From an uncultured Acidimicrobiaceae bacterium (GTDB lineage Bacteria > Actinomycetota > Acidimicrobiia > Spongiisociales > UBA5794), in assembly GCA_947258985.1 (NCBI GenBank), contig CAMYKI010000039.1:1544-54077 (forward strand): 52,534 nucleotides of DNA, read 5' to 3'. The translations under genes were made by a program, and so were the position numbers. Below the pieces are notes generated by a model. That model was not told the origin of the DNA, ran no database searches, and was given only the letters and a program-made list of their open reading frames with translations. This document shows positions 43,201-52,521 of this stretch, piece after piece; position 1 is the first letter of the stretch; each line of letters opens with the position of its first letter.

Positions 43201-44865
43201 ACGGGGGCCGATCAGGGACACAAGGGACATCACAGTCTCCTCGCGAATCGGATCGATCGGAGGATTTGTCACCTGGGCGAAACGCTCCTTGAAGTAGTCG
43301 TAGAGCATCTTGGGCCGATCCGACAGAACGGCCGGAGGCGTATCCCGGCCCATCGAGCCTATGGGGTCGTTCCCTTCGCTCGCCATCGGCTTCAAGAAGA
43401 ACTCGATGTCCTCGCGGGTGTAACCGAAGGCCCGCTGGGCACAGCGCATCGTTTGGGGATCCGGGCCCATCGCGGCGACTTCCTGCGGCAGTTCAGAGAT
43501 GTGTATCTGCGTTTCGTCGAGCCACTGCTGATAGGGCTTTGCGCTCGACAGGCTGTCCTTGAGTTCCGGGTCGTCGATGATTCGGCCCTCTTCTAGATCG
43601 ATGAGCAACATCTTTCCCGGCTGCAACCGCCACTTCTTGATGATCTTCTCTTCTGGGATGTCGAGGACCCCCATCTCGGAAGCCATCACCACCAGGTCAT
43701 CGTCTGTGACGAAGTAGCGCGCCGGGCGGAGGCCATTGCGGTCAAGGGTTGCCCCGATCTGACGACCATCGGTGAACGCCACCGCTGCCGGCCCATCCCA
43801 CGGTTCCATAACGGCCGCGTGGTATTCGTAGAAGGCCTTGCGGTCGGCGTCCATGAGAGGGTTATCTGCCCATGCCTCAGGAATCATCAACATCATTGCG
43901 TGCCCGAGCGAATACCCGCCCGCCAACAGCAGTTCGAGAGCGTTGTCGAACGTCGCCGAGTCGGAAGCACCATCGCCAATGAGCGGCCACAACTTCTCCA
44001 GGTCATCGCCGATGACGTCCGACGACATGTTGTGGCGGCGAGCCATCATCCAGTTCACGTTGCCCTGGACGGTGTTGATCTCGCCGTTGTGACACAGGAA
44101 ACGGAACGGCTGGGCGAGCCGCCACGACGGTGACGTGTTGGTCGAGAACCGCTGGTGAATGAGGGCGAGCGCCGATTCGACTCGCTCGTCGGCGAGATCC
44201 TCGTAGTAGACCGCCAGGTTGTCCGCGAGCATCATGCCCTTGTACGTGATGGTGCGCGCCGAAAGGGATGTGACGTAGAACTCCCCCCGGTCGAGGAGGT
44301 ATGGGGCGCGCTCCCCTAGTTGGATGTGGGCCTGCTTGCGGATGACATACAGCTTGCGCTCGAAGGCGTCTGCGTCCGGCGTGGCTTCACCCCGCCCTAC
44401 GAATAGTTGCCGGATGACAGGCTCGATGGGCTTCACACTCTCTCCGAGGCAAGCCGAATCCACCGGCACGTCGCGCCACCCGAGCAGCTGCTGGCCCTCT
44501 CTGACGACAAGTTCCACCAACAGGTTCTCGCACACGACCCTGTCGATCGGATCCTGAGGAAGAAAGACCATCCCGACGCCGTAGTCGCCCGCAGGAGGGA
44601 GTTCGACACCGACTGCGGCCATCTCGGGCCTGAAGAAGCCGTCGGGGATCTGGAGCAGCATGCCGGCGCCGTCACCGGCAAGCGGATCAGCCCCCACGGC
44701 ACCACGATGAGTGAGATTGGCAAGGACCGTCAATCCCTGGGAAACGATCTGGTGACTCTTGCGACCCTGGATGTCGGCGACAAACCCGATGCCACAGGCA
44801 TCATGATCGTATGCAGGGTCGTAGAGCCCCCGCCGTTCTTGTGGCTTGCGGCGCCCGTTTTCCAT
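40252..44865 (-). CDS. gltB: Glutamate synthase large (alpha) subunit
   Basis: 1537 residues, standard for GltB. A class II glutamine amidotransferase domain starts after a short propeptide at DACGIGF (Cys is the mature N-terminus and nucleophile). Central and FMN domains follow, with the 3Fe-4S cysteines in [15 protein letters not shown], the ammonia-handling region [15 protein letters not shown], and a GXGXG-repeat C-terminal domain ([16 protein letters not shown]). ATG 44865 is chosen; a GTG at 44874 is three codons upstream. First gene of gltBD. The 193-bp gap to the divergent gene carries no riboswitch that I recognise. Confidence 0.96.
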   Translation of the reverse strand: MENGRRKPQERRGLYDPAYDHDACGIGFVADIQGRKSHQIVSQGLTVLANLTHRGAVGADPLAGDGAGMLLQIPDGFFRPEMAAVGVELPPAGDYGVGMVFLPQDPIDRVVCENLLVELVVREGQQLLGWRDVPVDSACLGESVKPIEPVIRQLFVGRGEATPDADAFERKLYVIRKQAHIQLGERAPYLLDRGEFYVTSLSARTITYKGMMLADNLAVYYEDLADERVESALALIHQRFSTNTSPSWRLAQPFRFLCHNGEINTVQGNVNWMMARRHNMSSDVIGDDLEKLWPLIGDGASDSATFDNALELLLAGGYSLGHAMMLMIPEAWADNPLMDADRKAFYEYHAAVMEPWDGPAAVAFTDGRQIGATLDRNGLRPARYFVTDDDLVVMASEMGVLDIPEEKIIKKWRLQPGKMLLIDLEEGRIIDDPELKDSLSSAKPYQQWLDETQIHISELPQEVAAMGPDPQTMRCAQRAFGYTREDIEFFLKPMASEGNDPIGSMGRDTPPAVLSDRPKMLYDYFKERFAQVTNPPIDPIREETVMSLVSLIGPRPNLLDLDNGGTHMRLEVFHPILTNLGLERIRRIGNHVDDAFQTKKLSICYPASDGVSGMRGALQRLCRRATKAVKQGHNILVLSDRFQETEQVAIPALLATAAVHHHLIREGLRTEVGLVVETGEARQVHDFCLLGGYGAEAINPYLAFDSIHALVDELPGKPDPKDAEQRYIDAIKKGMLKVMSKMGISTFQSYCGAQIFDAIGLNEEFIDEYFTATPSAIEGIGLEEIAAETVRRHEAAFGQPAYRTTELDVGGDYAFRLRGEEHVWTPETISTLQHAVRSGDYELFKKYTGTVDDQTRKLKNLRGLFDLDLLDEPIPLSDVEPAAEIVKRFATGAMSFGSISWEAHTNLAIAMNRLGAKSNTGEGGEEPSRFVPLENGDSMRSAVKQVASGRFGVTTEYLVNADDIQIKMAQGAKPGEGGQLPGHKVNEWIAKVRHSTPGVGLISPPPHHDIYSIEDLKQLILDLKNVNPEARISVKLVSEVGVGTIAAGVAKAYADHVLISGNEGGTGASPLTSVMQAGSHWEIGLAETQQTLIANELRGRIAVQTDGGIRTGRDVVIAALLGADEVGFGTGALISSGCIMMRKCHLNTCPVGVATQDPELRKRFPGQPEHVVNFFMFIAEETRELMAALGYRTYAEMIGQSDRIRTKDAVEHWKAQGLDFSRVLLKPDPPDGVAISNTEEQHHNLDIALDNRLIEKAMPALEERKPVTIETPVGNANLAVGAMLSGEVARRYGHEGLPNDTIRILLDGTAGQSFGAWLAHGVTLHLVGDSNDYVGKGLSGGRIIIEAQPVGPTVPTENVIVGNTVLYGAISGECYFNGGAGERFAVRNSGAIAVVERVGDHGCEYMTGGCVVVIGKPGRNFGAGMSGGIAYVIDDAGDFEQRVNHQMVGIERIDPDESAPPGVGSNPTPDELLADPLRYDVWRLRTLLGRQARLANSSRAQAILNRFDDHLPRFYKVVPHEFRRALQEPVAAVVESA

Positions 44866-45058
44866 GGTCCTCACAACCCGATCTGCTCACCGAGAATTCA
44901 CCGGGCGCAGCCACCCGATGTCGGTTCTTTTGCGAAGGCAGGACCATAGACGGTTTTCTGCGAGGCGAATCCGCTGCGGCGGTCCGTCTCCCTCGCCGCT
45001 TTGCCGTCTGCGGCGTAGAATCGAAAGGGCCCGATGCGGACGAATCAGGAGACCAGAC

Positions 45059-45763
45059 ATGAGTCCCGTCAACCCGATCGAGAGATTCCTACACGGTCAC
45101 GCCTACGGGCCAAGGGACTCCGCTGATCCTTCGTCCCGCGTACGACCATTCGTGACAATCTCTCGCCAGGCGGGTGCCGGCGGCCACAGCCTCGCCAACG
45201 TTCTCATGGAGCATTTCCATCAACAGCCGGAGAAGGACCTTTTCGGCGACTGGGAGATGTTCGACCAGAAGCTCGTAGCAATGGTGGCAGACGACCCGGA
45301 TCTCAGAGTGTCCGTTGAGGCCCTGCTCGGTGAGGAGTACCGGCGCGCTACCGACGACTTCTTCCGGCAACTGTTCACAGCCACCACCCACCAGGACATA
45401 GTCATGGACCGCGTGTTCCGCCTGGTGCGGGTGCTGGCCGAGGTAGGCAAAGCCGTGATAGTCGGCAGAGCCGGTTCCGAAGTGACGCGCGGTCTCGGGC
45501 CTTCGGTGGCGGTGCGGCTGATCGCACCGGAGGACGTGCGGGTACAACGCATGATGGACCTCCGCGGAGTGAACGAGCGCAAGGCAATGGAACTGATCGA
45601 CAAGAGCGACAACGGCAGAGCTCGCTTGCTGAAACGGCACTTCCGGGTCGATATCGATGATCCGTTGCGCTACGACGCCATGTGGAACACCGGAACAGCA
45701 TCATTCGACAGCATTGCGGAAGCGATCATCACGATGTTGCGGGAGCGGGCTGCCAAGAGCTGA
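45059..45763 (+). CDS. Cytidylate kinase-like family protein
   Basis: 234 residues of P-loop kinase type (Cytidylate_kin2-like): FVTISRQAGAGGHSLANVL has a GxGG(H)S loop, then IVGRAGSEVTRGLG, VRLIAPEDVRVQRMMDLRGV and LLKRHFRVDIDDPLRYD. These proteins resemble CMP kinase in fold, but a role in nucleotide metabolism is not proven; the usual Lys of the P-loop is absent (GGHS), so another activity is possible. AGGAG lies eight bases before ATG 45059; longer frames upstream cross the gltB promoter. Divergent from gltB. Confidence 0.84.
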   Translation: MSPVNPIERFLHGHAYGPRDSADPSSRVRPFVTISRQAGAGGHSLANVLMEHFHQQPEKDLFGDWEMFDQKLVAMVADDPDLRVSVEALLGEEYRRATDDFFRQLFTATTHQDIVMDRVFRLVRVLAEVGKAVIVGRAGSEVTRGLGPSVAVRLIAPEDVRVQRMMDLRGVNERKAMELIDKSDNGRARLLKRHFRVDIDDPLRYDAMWNTGTASFDSIAEAIITMLRERAAKS

Positions 45764-45800
45764 CCGTCGTCGAGGCCTGCGGTCCGGTGCTCTTTGAGTG

Positions 45801-47168
45801 CTACAGCAGGCTGGTCTGATCGGGTAACCCTTCGGCAATTACCCGCCGGTACCAGTGATAACTCTCCTTGGGGATCCGTTGTCCGGTGGCGTAGTCGACC
45901 CAGACGAGACCGAACCGCTGCCCGTAGCCCGTCACCCATTCCAGGTTGTCGAGAAAGCTCCACACGAAATAGCCGGCCACGGGCACGCCGGCGTCAAGAG
46001 CTTCGCCGGCGGCCCGGATGTGATCGTCGAGGTAGTCGATCCGTTTCAAGTCGCGTACGACGCCATCTGAGGCGGGCCCTGCGGAGTAGCTGGCACCATT
46101 CTCTGTGATCACGATGGCTGCCGGTGCGTATTCCGAGTGAAGGTGCCCCAGGTAGGACGTCAGTGCCTCAGGCGTTATCTCCCATCCCATCTCGGTGTAA
46201 CCGGCAGGTTGGTCGGGTCCTGCGGGGAGAACAACCTCCATGCCGTCCTCGTCGCCTGCCCGGATCTCGACGCTGGTGTAGTAGTTGAGGCCGAGGAAAT
46301 CGACTGGTTCCGCGATCTCGTCCAAGTCGCCGGCTCGCAGGAACGGCAATCCTGCATCTTTGAACACCTGCCTTTCGTCACATAGTGCGGTCACGTCCGC
46401 GGGGTAACCCTTGCCGAAAACGGGATCGAAGAACCAGCGATTGCGGAAGCCGTCGTGAACCCGGTTGGTGGCAACGTCCTCCGGATCATCCGAGGCCGGC
46501 CTGGAGGGCCTGCAGTCGAGAGCAATACCGAGTTGGGCAGCGCTCGAATTGCTCCGAATTGCGGGGACTGCGCGGCCATGGGACAAGAGGAGGTGGTGAC
46601 CGGCCGTCAGCGCCGAGCCGAAATCGGAAATCCCCGGAGCGAACACCCCAATGCCGTAACCGAGATGCGCCGCAACCCATGGCTCATTGTGGGTGATCCA
46701 ATGCTTGACCCGATCGCCGAGTGCCCGGCTGACGACATCGGCGTAGCGGACGAAGTGATCGACGGTCTCCCGGTTGAGCCATCCCCCACGGTCTTCGAGC
46801 GCTTGGGGAAGGTCCCAGTGGTACAGCGTCAGCCACGGAGCGATGCCGTTGCGCAGTAGTTCATCGACAAGCCGGCCGTAGAAGTCGAGGCCGGCCTGAT
46901 TTACATCTCCGTAGCCGTCGGGGATGATGCGTGTCCACGCTGTTGAGAACCCGTAGGCCGTCACGCCGAGTTCGGCCATCAACGCAATGTCTTCGCGCCA
47001 CCTGTGGAAATGATCGCAGGCAACATCCCCACTCGAGGGCATTCTGCCTGTATCGGCAAAGCGATCCCAGATCGACTCGCCCTTGCCGTCCTGATAGCGA
47101 CCACCCTCGATTTGGTATGCCGAGGTGGCCACCCCCCAGGTGAAGCCGTCGGGAAACTCAGTACCCAT
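45801..47168 (-). CDS. Glycoside hydrolase family 1 beta-glucosidase
   Basis: 455 residues. TIM barrel with FPDGFTWGVATSAYQIEGG at the start, the acid/base Glu in WITHNEPW and the nucleophile Glu in IVITENGAS, followed by FVWSFLDNLEWVTGYGQRFG. Such enzymes release glucose or other sugars from beta-glucosides in the cytoplasm. ATG 47168 is the family-like start; TAGGAT lies seven bases upstream and no ribosome site is seen. No sugar permease is adjacent, though the orphan MalK-type ATPase lies at 13565. Confidence 0.94.
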   Translation of the reverse strand: MGTEFPDGFTWGVATSAYQIEGGRYQDGKGESIWDRFADTGRMPSSGDVACDHFHRWREDIALMAELGVTAYGFSTAWTRIIPDGYGDVNQAGLDFYGRLVDELLRNGIAPWLTLYHWDLPQALEDRGGWLNRETVDHFVRYADVVSRALGDRVKHWITHNEPWVAAHLGYGIGVFAPGISDFGSALTAGHHLLLSHGRAVPAIRSNSSAAQLGIALDCRPSRPASDDPEDVATNRVHDGFRNRWFFDPVFGKGYPADVTALCDERQVFKDAGLPFLRAGDLDEIAEPVDFLGLNYYTSVEIRAGDEDGMEVVLPAGPDQPAGYTEMGWEITPEALTSYLGHLHSEYAPAAIVITENGASYSAGPASDGVVRDLKRIDYLDDHIRAAGEALDAGVPVAGYFVWSFLDNLEWVTGYGQRFGLVWVDYATGQRIPKESYHWYRRVIAEGLPDQTSLL

Positions 47169-47362
47169 AGATTCGATCCTAGGCCCCGCGATGAGCCGCT
47201 CTGCCAACCCCGCCAGGCGAGCGTCGACGCACAAACCACTCCCGATAGCTCCCGGAAGACTCACATAGCGGCGAGGAGAAACTTGTTGCGGTTTCGCAAG
47301 GAACACCTACGCTGCGTGGCGAAAAGAACACAGAACGTAGTGTCGAGTGCAGGGGAGGTCAC

Positions 47363-49552
47363 ATGAAACGGCAACAATTGCTGCCGGCCGCAAGGGTGGT
47401 CGGTGCCATGTTCATGCTGGCGACGGTGCTGGCAATACCTCAGGCCGCACTGGCCGGACAGGGTTTCAACGACGACGACCAGAGCGTGCACCAAGATGCT
47501 ATCGAGGCGGTCTCGAACGCCGGTATCACCTCGGGATGCAATCCTCCCCTGGCAACCAACTACTGCCCTGAGCGCGCCGTCACCCGGGCAGAGATGGCTG
47601 CCTTCCTCTCACGGGCACTGAGCCTCACCGACAGCGACCCCGCAATCGACTTCACCGACGACAACGGGTCGATCTTCGAACCCGACATCGAAAGACTCGC
47701 AACCGCAGGCATAACCCGCGGCTGCAACCCGCCGGCCAACACCAAGTTCTGCCCAAGCCAGCATGTCACTCGCGGCCAAATGGCTGCCTTCCTCTCACGG
47801 GCACTCAGCCTCACCGACAGCGACCCCGCAATCGACTTCACCGACGACAACGGATCGGTCTTCGAACCCGACATCGAAAGACTCGCAACCGCAGGCATAA
47901 CCCGCGGCTGCAATCCGCCGGCCAACACCCGGTTCTGCCTGACTGACGTTGTCACTCGCGCTCAGATGGCGACTTTCCTTGCCCGGGCGCTCGACCTCCC
48001 CATGAGTCCGCCTCCAGGTTTCGTACTCGAAGACTCGGATAAAGCTCTGGTCGACCGGTATCACGTCATCCGCAAACAGGACGGCGTGGACGTCGTCTAT
48101 ACGGACGATATGCAGTACTGGCCGCGGAGCCTCGCAAAGAACCTCGACATCGAGCCCGATCCCGACCACCAGCAGTACGTCGACAGCCCCGGCCGCTATG
48201 CGGGGTGGGATGTCCTCTCACCCTCGACACGGTGGGAGTTCAAGAACATGGGGCCGCGCAACAACTGGATGAATTTCACTCTGAATCGGCCGGCACGCGT
48301 CGCCATCGTTTGGCGTGACGACTTCCCGCTCCCCGATTGGCTATCCGGATGGGACGAAGGCGGTTCCGTCGCCATCGACGGCGACCTCCATCCCGTCTAC
48401 GAAAAAGACTTCTCCGCCGGACCGGTCCAACTGGGAACGGTCGAATACAAGAACGAGTGGCGAGAGATGTATCTGATCCTGCTCGCCGAGGCCGACGGCG
48501 CACCATCGGCCGCACCCCCCGCCCCTGCGGGCTTCTCTCCAGCAAAGCCCAACGTCCCCTGCCCGGCGTGGGTCCACGACCTCCACACCACCGTCGGTCC
48601 GGACGGGGCGACCTATGGCACCTGGCATCCTCAAATAGATCCTGTGTATTGGTGTTACTTCGGCCACGAGCACGGATCCAACCCCGCCCTGATCCCCGGC
48701 GCACCGATGATCGCGTACGAGTACGTGGCATCGAACGTGCCTCAGAGCGAGCCCAATATGGGGTTCAAGGAGTTCATCTTCAAGGACATGTCCGACAGTC
48801 ACTGGGTTCGCTTTGTCATTCATGCCGGGACTGCGTCCGACCGTCGGGTCTGCGCACGCTTTCACAGCCTCTATGTGTCGGTCTATGACCTCGACGGGAA
48901 TGAAAGATTCGGTGCCGGATTCAAAGCCGACTACGGCGCAGCATTCTCCACGGGCGACACCGGCAACCAGGTACTCACCCCTACCGACTGTGGGTACAGC
49001 ATGCCAGCGCTCGTGAATCAGGTAGATGACCAGCAGCGACGCAGACTCAACGTTGGATCGGGCTCGAACAACTACGAAACGTGGGACAGTCGCGAGGAAA
49101 CTCCACAGGTCATCAACCTGGGTATGGTCCAGTTCGATCACGCCTTCGACATCAGGAATCCGATGTCGCACTGCGCCAACAGGACCTGCAACTCCGTCGT
49201 CGTACGTGACGTGGAGAGAGAGAACGCCACCCGCCGCACTATCCAGATGGCAAGTTGGCGCGCTGATTTCGAGTTCGATGCCGACCATGCCCTCGGGAAC
49301 GGTGAGTACTACACCGATGCCTACGCCGATAGCACGCTGGCTGCGGGCGACCCACTGGCCACCCGACAGTTTGCCGAACCCGGATTCCATCTCGAATTCA
49401 AGAAGAATGCCACCGCCAATCGCATCGACTGTGCCGCAGAGGACCCCTGGCTGTTCGCCTACACATGCCACCAGATCGGTGGCGCGGGCAATCTGGAGCA
49501 CCTGCCTCACATCCCCGACATGAATCTCGAGTACTCGCTGTGGCGTAACTGA
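47363..49552 (+). CDS. Exported surface protein with N-terminal SLH-like repeats
   Basis: 729 residues. Signal peptide about 1-33 (ends AALAGQG). Three repeats of about 62 residues (34-210) have the form 'F.DD...F..DI..LA.AGIT.GCNPP...FCP...VTR.QMAAFL.RAL', an actinobacterial relative of SLH domains with a Cys pair. Repeats 1-2 and 2-3 are nearly identical in DNA over 150 bp (47594-47743 and 47780-47929). The rest (about 480 residues) I do not recognise; it contains YWCYFGHEHGSNPALIPG, where His residues could bind metal, and eight or more Cys. GGGGAGG precedes the ATG. Likely cell-wall attached. Confidence 0.85.
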   Translation: MKRQQLLPAARVVGAMFMLATVLAIPQAALAGQGFNDDDQSVHQDAIEAVSNAGITSGCNPPLATNYCPERAVTRAEMAAFLSRALSLTDSDPAIDFTDDNGSIFEPDIERLATAGITRGCNPPANTKFCPSQHVTRGQMAAFLSRALSLTDSDPAIDFTDDNGSVFEPDIERLATAGITRGCNPPANTRFCLTDVVTRAQMATFLARALDLPMSPPPGFVLEDSDKALVDRYHVIRKQDGVDVVYTDDMQYWPRSLAKNLDIEPDPDHQQYVDSPGRYAGWDVLSPSTRWEFKNMGPRNNWMNFTLNRPARVAIVWRDDFPLPDWLSGWDEGGSVAIDGDLHPVYEKDFSAGPVQLGTVEYKNEWREMYLILLAEADGAPSAAPPAPAGFSPAKPNVPCPAWVHDLHTTVGPDGATYGTWHPQIDPVYWCYFGHEHGSNPALIPGAPMIAYEYVASNVPQSEPNMGFKEFIFKDMSDSHWVRFVIHAGTASDRRVCARFHSLYVSVYDLDGNERFGAGFKADYGAAFSTGDTGNQVLTPTDCGYSMPALVNQVDDQQRRRLNVGSGSNNYETWDSREETPQVINLGMVQFDHAFDIRNPMSHCANRTCNSVVVRDVERENATRRTIQMASWRADFEFDADHALGNGEYYTDAYADSTLAAGDPLATRQFAEPGFHLEFKKNATANRIDCAAEDPWLFAYTCHQIGGAGNLEHLPHIPDMNLEYSLWRN
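47594..47929 (+). repeat. Near-identical tandem DNA repeats inside the SLH-like region
   Basis: The 150-bp stretches 47594-47743 and 47780-47929, offset by 186 bp (62 codons), differ at only about four positions. They encode matching portions of successive SLH-like repeats. The other repeats in this gene and in the next are much more diverged, so this is a recent unit duplication or gene-conversion tract. Confidence 0.85.
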
Positions 49553-49646
49553 ACCCGCTGCCCGGGGACGTATGCGGCGTTCAAGTCAACGCAATAATCC
49601 GCCGATGCGGGATACTGGTGCCACGCCGCTCTGGAAGGTAGTCAGC

Positions 49647-51422
49647 ATGCGAAGGATCCTCGTACTCGTCGCCGCCGCGGCAATGCTTGCGGTTGTCACC
49701 GCGCCGGCGGGAGCGGTGGGTGGCCCACGGCCGTTTGAGACGGACCACAAGACGGCTTCCAAGACGGATGCGATCCCCCCTGTTTTTGTTGATCCCGGAC
49801 CTACGATCAATGCCGCGGGCGATGAGTTCGACGGCGACCCCCTCCGCTTGGTCGTCTGGCCTAACGATGTCCGCCGATACTCCATCGGCACCGATCAGAT
49901 CGGTGTGTACATCTGTACCTGGGATGGAGCAACTGCCGGTCTCGACATCAATGCGGTGACGGCAACGCTCAACACCACAGTTGCGCCGTTCTACGACGCC
50001 CTGAGCGACGGCGGATACAACCCGGTGTTCGTCAAGCGAACCGTAGTGACGCTGCCGGGACCCAGCTACCAGGGGTGCGCCGACGAGATCGAGCGCACAG
50101 TCAACCCGCTCTGGAACGACAATGCGGTAATTGGCGCCCTGGACAACCCCTTCAACGGCGGCCGCGGCGGACCGGGCATCTACTGCAACAACTGCGTGTC
50201 CCTGGCGAACACACAATTCCCCGCGAACCAGCGGTGGGCGGTGGTCGACGGCGGTTCTGTCGCCAGCATCGGAGGGTTCCCCACCCATGTGACTACCGCC
50301 GCCCACGAGGTTGGCCACACCATCAGCTTCCCCCACTCGTACTCGGGAGAGTCGAGCGATGAGTATGACAACCCCCTCGATTTCATGAGCGGCAATATGC
50401 CGGGGCACCTCCTCGGTGGTCGTGCGGACGATCCCTATGGGTCGCTGGCCTTCAACCGGTACCGGGCCGGGTGGATCGAACCCTCCGACGTCGTGTTCTA
50501 CAACGGCGGAGTTGTCGAGATGACGCTGGCACCTGCGGGTGTCGATGGCACCCAGATGGTCGTTCTCCCCACCGACTATCAGTATTCATTCGTGGCATTG
50601 GACGCCCGCCTCAACTCGGCCGTAGATCCCATCCCCGAGAACTTCGAGGGAGTCAGCGCCCACTACATCGAGCAATGGTGTCGCGATCTTCTCACGGACG
50701 AAATCACGCCCTGCGGTGGCCTGTCGTCAAGGCCCTACAGCTATCCCCCATCCCCGTATGCCGTCGACCATGTCACCCCGGTCGGCGGCGAGGCTCGTTT
50801 CGACGTGGACAAGGGAGAGGAACTCCGGGTGCAAGGGGCCAAGCTCGAGGTACTCGAGGAAACGGCGGAGGGTCTGGTCATCAAGCTGATCGGATTCGAC
50901 GACGTCGCCGACTCGGTGTTCGTCGATGACATCCTCTGGCTGGCCGACTCGGGAATCACCCGCGGCTGCGGCGAGACGAGCTTCTGCCCGAAGGACAACG
51001 TCACTAGAGGGCAAATGGCTGCCTTCCTCGTTAGAGCTCTCGGATACACCGACGACGGCGGCGGCGGCGATCTGTTTGTCGACGACGATGGGACAACGTT
51101 CGAGCTCGATATCGACAAGCTGGCCGCTGCCGGGGTTACTAAGGGCTGCAACCCCCCCGTCAACGATCGCTTCTGTCCAAATGATGCTGTGACGCGGGAA
51201 CAGATGGCAGCGTTCCTAGTGCGAGCTCTCGGCCTGACGGACAACGGAGGCGGCAACAACTTCGTGGATGACGACAACAGCGTCTTTCAGGATGACATCG
51301 CCAAGCTGGCAGCCGCCGGGATCACTACCGGATGCAATCCTCCGGTCAACGACAGGTTCTGCCCGACACAGCGGGTCACCCGGCAACAGATGGCGGCATT
51401 CCTGAATCGGGCGCTTGGCTGA
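49647..51422 (+). CDS. Secreted metzincin-like metalloprotease with C-terminal SLH-like repeats
   Basis: 591 residues. Signal peptide about 1-24 (VVTAPAGAVG). The catalytic zinc motif is HEVGHTISFPH (H220, E221, H224, H230), an HExxHxxxxxH site, and a Met-turn candidate lies in PLDFMSGNM, so it looks like a metzincin. After a beta-rich middle domain, three SLH-like repeats (about 430-591) end the protein, in the same style as the neighbouring surface protein (GCNPPVNDRFCP, QMAAFLVRAL). The protease is probably held on the cell surface by them. GGAAGG precedes ATG 49647. It probably feeds the peptide importer at 806-6303. Confidence 0.87.
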   Translation: MRRILVLVAAAAMLAVVTAPAGAVGGPRPFETDHKTASKTDAIPPVFVDPGPTINAAGDEFDGDPLRLVVWPNDVRRYSIGTDQIGVYICTWDGATAGLDINAVTATLNTTVAPFYDALSDGGYNPVFVKRTVVTLPGPSYQGCADEIERTVNPLWNDNAVIGALDNPFNGGRGGPGIYCNNCVSLANTQFPANQRWAVVDGGSVASIGGFPTHVTTAAHEVGHTISFPHSYSGESSDEYDNPLDFMSGNMPGHLLGGRADDPYGSLAFNRYRAGWIEPSDVVFYNGGVVEMTLAPAGVDGTQMVVLPTDYQYSFVALDARLNSAVDPIPENFEGVSAHYIEQWCRDLLTDEITPCGGLSSRPYSYPPSPYAVDHVTPVGGEARFDVDKGEELRVQGAKLEVLEETAEGLVIKLIGFDDVADSVFVDDILWLADSGITRGCGETSFCPKDNVTRGQMAAFLVRALGYTDDGGGGDLFVDDDGTTFELDIDKLAAAGVTKGCNPPVNDRFCPNDAVTREQMAAFLVRALGLTDNGGGNNFVDDDNSVFQDDIAKLAAAGITTGCNPPVNDRFCPTQRVTRQQMAAFLNRALG

Positions 51423-51531
51423 GCCAATCTAGGAACCTGCTCAACAATGTCAGTCTGCGCTAGCAGCCGCGTCGGTGACCGGACGTTCCTCGCGGCCGAG
51501 CGAGCCCGCACGCCTTTTGTCAGCAGTCTTC

Positions 51532-52299
51532 CTAGCCCTGTCCAAACGCCAGCTGCACCTCGATGATGCCGGACTCCTCGATGGTGAGCACCGAGAAGCC
51601 GGTCGGCGCCTCGATGTCGTAGTCGGTGAGGGTGACCTCCGTCGATCCCACCACCACGACCGTGCCCTCGACCAACGAGCCCTCCAACTCCATCACTACC
51701 GGGTTGGTCACACCGTGGAGCGTGAGCTCGCCCAGAGCGCTTGCCACAAAGACCTCGCCCTCCCCGGGAGCGTTGCCCAGGTCGATCGGCTCGGTGAGCA
51801 CAAACACTGCCGTGGGAAACGCGTCGGTCTCGAGACCACGACTGGCGAGGGCCTCATCCCTGCGGGACCGATCACTTTCCAGCGTCGTCATATCCACGGT
51901 CACGGTCAGATCGGTGACCGCAGAACCGGCGAAGGTCAGCGACGCATCAACATCACTTGTCCGACCAACGGCCTCCACCGTCCCGATACTGGCGAGCTCC
52001 TCCCCAATGCGGTAGCCGGCGAAGGAGTTCGACTGATCGACCGTCCAGGTGCCGTCGAGCCCATCGGCGCTGACTGGTGCACTGGTGGTGTCCGGAGCTG
52101 CAGTCGTGTCCGCCGACTCAGCAGTCGTGTCCGCCGACTCACTTGAGGATGGCGCTTCGGTGTCGTCAACGACAGATTCGATCGCGTCTTCGAGCGAGGC
52201 CGGCGGCGGGGCATCGCTGCGGAAGAAGAAGAACCACACTGCACCCGCCAGGACCAGCAGTCCGGCGACGACTGCAATCACTATGTTACGCCTGCTCAT
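51532..52299 (-). CDS. YceI-family protein with N-terminal TM anchor
   Basis: 255 residues. TM helix about 5-26 (VIAVVAGLLVLAGAVWFFFF), then a 60-residue acidic, Thr/Ser-rich linker with repeats of SADTTA, then a YceI lipocalin-like barrel: LDGTWTVDQSNSFAGYRIGE, DLTVTVDMTTLESDRSRRDE, FPTAVFVLTEPI and a closing IIEVQLAFG. YceI proteins bind isoprenoid-type lipids; this one would act outside the membrane. GGAGGGG lies before the ATG. It is convergent with the metalloprotease gene; the 109-bp gap has no clear terminator. Confidence 0.87.
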   Translation of the reverse strand: MSRRNIVIAVVAGLLVLAGAVWFFFFRSDAPPPASLEDAIESVVDDTEAPSSSESADTTAESADTTAAPDTTSAPVSADGLDGTWTVDQSNSFAGYRIGEELASIGTVEAVGRTSDVDASLTFAGSAVTDLTVTVDMTTLESDRSRRDEALASRGLETDAFPTAVFVLTEPIDLGNAPGEGEVFVASALGELTLHGVTNPVVMELEGSLVEGTVVVVGSTEVTLTDYDIEAPTGFSVLTIEESGIIEVQLAFGQG

Positions 52300-52320
52300 A
52301 TTTGATCCCCTCCGGCCCGG

Positions 52321-52521
52321 TCATCGACGACGTCGAGCCCACTCGGTCATGAACACGTCAACATCAAGCGGCGGGAGAGCATTCCCGCCCGCTCTACCGT
52401 CGTTGTGCGTCGTGATCCTGGCGTTGAGCGATTCTAGGAGACTGTTGAGCAAAGGCGGTGAAGGCTCGACGGAACAACGAAGTGCCTGCTCACGGAGCAG
52501 TCGTCGAGTCAGAACTCGCAT
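52321..52521 (-). CDS. Possible small protein, hypothetical
   Basis: A 66-residue frame with a basic C-terminus (TEWARRRR), an upstream in-frame stop at 52525-52527 and no ribosome site. No family recognised, and no signal or TM segment. It may be a real small gene or chance; the rest of 52300-52534 shows nothing else. Confidence 0.25.
   Translation of the reverse strand: MRVLTRRLLREQALRCSVEPSPPLLNSLLESLNARITTHNDGRAGGNALPPLDVDVFMTEWARRRR

Noticed and set aside
44866..45058. Glutamine riboswitch upstream of gltB
   Set aside because: I looked for the conserved glnA-RNA core in the leader and found no convincing match; only weak hairpins are visible.
47594..47929. Direct DNA repeats as a mobile element or CRISPR
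   Set aside because: The repeats are in frame within one gene and encode SLH-like units.
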